From: Strongyloides papillosus
Taxonomy: Eukaryota; Nematoda; Chromadorea; Rhabditida; Strongyloididae
Direction: 5' to 3'
DNA length: 64,000 nucleotides
Assembly: GCA_005656395.1 (NCBI GenBank)
Contig: SRSI01000037.1
Coordinates: 248,001 to 312,000 of the forward strand
Under the pieces are notes generated by a model. That model saw only the letters and a list, made by a program, of their open reading frames with translations. It searched no databases and had not been told where the DNA came from. Of the stretch, positions 61,718-64,000 are shown one piece after another. The position numbers were made by a program, and so were the translations under genes. Each line of letters begins with the position of its first letter. The first letter of the stretch is position 1.

Positions 61718-61760
61718 GCAGCAACTCGCTTCGCTCGTCCCTACTTGCCCGTAGGGCTTA
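61718..61760. other. GC-rich hairpin next to the foldback element
   Basis: A GC-rich patch carries ACTCGCTTCGCTCG and then CCCTAC (61739-61744), TTGCCC and GTAGGG (61751-61756), a perfect six-base stem with a six-base loop. It stands out in AT-rich DNA. Its origin is unknown; it may be part of another repeat family. Confidence 0.55.
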
Positions 61761-61857
61761 CTTTTTTTTTAAAAATATTTAGAATTATAAAAAAAAGAAA
61801 ATTTTTTGTTTTGAAATAACACAGTTGTAATATTCTAAGTAATATTTCCGTATTTTA

Positions 61858-62790
61858 TAAGGTTGTTAAATAAGTAATGCGGATTTTTTCCGCGACATTT
61901 TTCTCCTTTAAAAATTGACATTTTTTAAAATCTTTTTCCATAAAAATAATAATCACATTTCAATTAATAAGATGCAAATCAAAAATCATATTTATATTCT
62001 CCGTATTATGTTCTACTACTTCGAGAAAGATTGGGATAGAAAACAGTAATTTCGCGATTTCAACGAATTTTATACGTAGGAATAATCAGCAAAAGCTATG
62101 TATAAAGATGGTTCAAGAAGTTCAAATTCGGTAATTCAAATTGAAAATTCTTTCAATTCGGTTTTTGTTGATTGTTTTTTCGCCAAATAAGTTCGTTGAG
62201 ATCGCAAAATACTGTACTGCCTTCTAACGTTCTTGAAGTAGTATTGCATGATGTCGTGAATGTGGATATGATTTTCAATATGCATCTCAATAATTAAAAT
62301 GTGAGGATTATTTTTATTAACATTATTAACAAAATATAATAAAAAACGCCAATTTTTGCAGAAAAAAATTCGCCAAAAAAATGCCGCGATAATAATGCTT
62401 TACTACTTCAAGAAAAATTGGAAGGCAGTACAGTGTTTTGCGATCTCAACGAACTTTTTTTGGTGAAAAAACAATCAACAAAAGCCGAATTAAGAAAAAA
62501 ATTCAATTTGAATTACCGAATTTGAACTTCTTGAACCATCTTTATACATAGCTTTTGCTGATTATTCCTACGTAGAAAGTTCGTTGAGATAGCGAAATTA
62601 CTGTTTTCTATCCCAATCTTTCTCGAAGAAGTAGAACATAATACGGAGAATATAAATATGATTTTTGATTTGCATCTTATTAATTGAAATGTGAGGATTA
62701 TTTTTATGGAAAAAGATTTTAAAAAATGTCAATTTTTAAAGGAGAAAAATGTCGCAGAAAAAATCCGCATTACTTATGCAAAAAACCTAA
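61858..62790. mobile_element. Foldback element with mariner-type ends (MITE), about 930 bp
   Basis: The two ends are near-identical inverted repeats of about 395 bases (61859-62254 and 62397-62790). Their tips read AAGGTTGTTAAATAAGTAAT and, on the other strand, TTAGGTTTTTTGCATAAGTA, both followed by ATGCGGATTTTTT, matching the mariner terminal repeat type (TTAGGTTG..ATAAGTAATGCGG). TA dinucleotides flank both ends, as expected for mariner insertion. Each arm is itself an imperfect palindrome of two inverted units containing TACTACTTC..GCGAT..TCAACGAA. The centre (62255-62396) holds a third, worn copy of the arm end. No transposase is coded, so it is non-autonomous. Confidence 0.8.
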
Positions 62791-63044
62791 TACAATTTAT
62801 ATAGGCTTTTTGATAAGACTGATTTAATTGTTCGTTTTGACACTGTAATGGAGGAGATTAATCGTTTTGGGTCATCAAAATCATTAAGTTCAACGCAAAC
62901 ACTGATATCCAGTAGTATATAAATGTCTGTTTTTGGGACTCCTGAAACGTCTGCTATAAAGGGTTTAAACACAACAATTGATGTGTTTAGATTATCTCCT
63001 GGCAGCATTTCGATAATGAGCAAACATGACCATAAAAACTCCAC
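62787..63044 (-). pseudogene. Coding-like fragment next to the foldback element, 86 codons
   Basis: An open minus-strand frame starts just after a TGA and reads EFLWSCLLIIEMLPGDNLN, VVFKPFIADVSGVPKTDIY, LLDISVCVELNDFDDPKRL. Its stop TAG at 62787-62789 falls in the end of the foldback element. The base composition is more coding-like than the surroundings. It is not a mariner transposase that I recognise, and may be a broken retroelement or gene that the insertion cut into. Confidence 0.3.
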
Positions 63045-64000
63045 TCATGGAGAATGATGAAATGGATCCCTCTACGAGAAAGTTCATTCTAGAAGTGGTG
63101 AACAACAACATGAATGAGTACAAAAAATGCTTTATTTTAAGGCATAAAATATGCATTCTTTTGTAAAAGCAAAAATAATGATTTGTTCGATAATTGAAAA
63201 TTTAAAAATTTGACGGTTTCAAAAATCATTGACAATTTGCCTTCTGATTTTAAAATAAAACCTTAAGTAAAAGATGAAGATACTACCAGTAACTGTTCAA
63301 TCACGAGGAACAGGACTATAGACACTCCACCCAAGGATACAACTCGTAGTCTTTCTGAAACATTTTTTTATTGTATAATATAATAATTAATTATTTATCT
63401 TGTAAATATCAATTTTATAAAAAAAATAAATATTATAGTAAGGAAAATTTATCTGGCATCTTTGTTAAATATTGTGTTTAAAACGGCCCATCGAGTATAG
63501 AAAAGCATGATCAGATCAGGTATACGAGTTTTTTTCAGGGAAAGATATGATGTTTTTAACATTTTTTATCTAAAGAACTTAAGAAACAATGACCGCAGTC
63601 GAATTCGTTCTATACTCGGTTAGTACATATGAAATGGAATCCATATCTTCAAAAAGAACGTTTTTATTGAACATCATAACTAACACCAAAATGCATTATA
63701 ACAGGATATTAGTTCTAAATAGTAATGTGGAATTATTCCGTAATTTAACATAAAAATTTCAGTAACTTTTAATAAAGTCATAATTTCCTTAAACCTCGCA
63801 CAGCAAAAACATTAATTTATAGAAAAAAATCAAAAACCAATTTACAACAATCTTTATTTTTAGTTAAAATTCAAGCTTAAAACAAAAATTCATTGAAATA
63901 AAATTAAGAATACAGTTTTAAATTTTTTTGTACCATAATTCCTCTATATAATTTGTCCCAGTTGGTATATAAAAAATGGGTCATCAAAAATAAAATGATT
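63045..64000. other. End of window, possible repeat remnants
   Basis: This holds short coding-like patches on the minus strand near 63245-63360 (for example GGVSIVLFLVIEQLL in one frame) and the inverted pair at 63492-63618. No complete gene is seen. Confidence 0.4.
63492..63618. repeat. Perfect 11-base inverted pair
   Basis: CGAGTATAGAA at 63492-63502 pairs with TTCTATACTCG at 63608-63618 across 105 bases. It could be the tips of a tiny foldback element or a stem of a structured RNA. The base composition between is mixed. Confidence 0.45.

Noticed and set aside
63616..63640. GGTTAGTAC resembling a 5S rRNA internal segment
   Set aside because: The rest of 5S is absent upstream and downstream, so it is a chance match.

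Overview
The window looks like nuclear DNA of a very AT-rich nematode, most consistent with Strongyloides or a close relative (inference). The signs are strongly A/T-biased codon use, many introns of 40-70 bp with GT..AG ends, a two-DM-domain regulator of the MAB-3/DMD-3 type, a ground-like (hedgehog-related) gene and short secreted Gly/Tyr-rich peptides like nematode epidermal antimicrobial peptides. No rRNA, tRNA, CRISPR array or bacterial-type operon was seen.

Layout. 0.2-13.5 kb, minus strand: DNA topoisomerase III-beta, a choline-transporter-like (SLC44) protein, two tandem CAF1/CNOT7 deadenylases, and a seven-exon ER-anchored coiled-coil protein of p180/kinectin type. 15.8-26.6 kb, plus strand: a candidate small membrane protein, ATG13, PCID2 (TREX-2), and an 814-residue secreted protein not recognised. 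26.6-35 kb is nearly empty. 35-40.2 kb, plus: a double DM-domain transcription factor with a 3 kb intron holding two GC-elevated islands. 42.5-49.2 kb, minus: a secreted-protein array with two ML-domain lipid-binding paralogues, four short peptides that all appear to start with Gln after signal cleavage, and a ground-like gene broken by one extra base in a homopolymer. 49.4-53.6 kb: two small genes and the proteasome ATPase RPT2 (plus). 53.8-60.7 kb, minus: a receptor tyrosine kinase and a 967-residue secreted protein with WAP-like, thyroglobulin-1 and six TIL domains and a C-terminal Cu/Zn-SOD-like fold. 61.4-63.4 kb: a nested foldback element with mariner-type ends, flanked by coding-like fragments.

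Gene models were built by reading splice sites and checking phase by eye; most multi-exon models sum to whole codons and match known protein families across junctions. Two small introns (45 bp in the SLC44 gene, 42 bp in an ML gene) keep the frame open and would be missed by ORF calling. The housekeeping genes cover mRNA turnover and export, autophagy, proteolysis and topology. The 42-49 kb array looks like a lineage-specific extracellular or immune block and is the best candidate for undescribed biology here.
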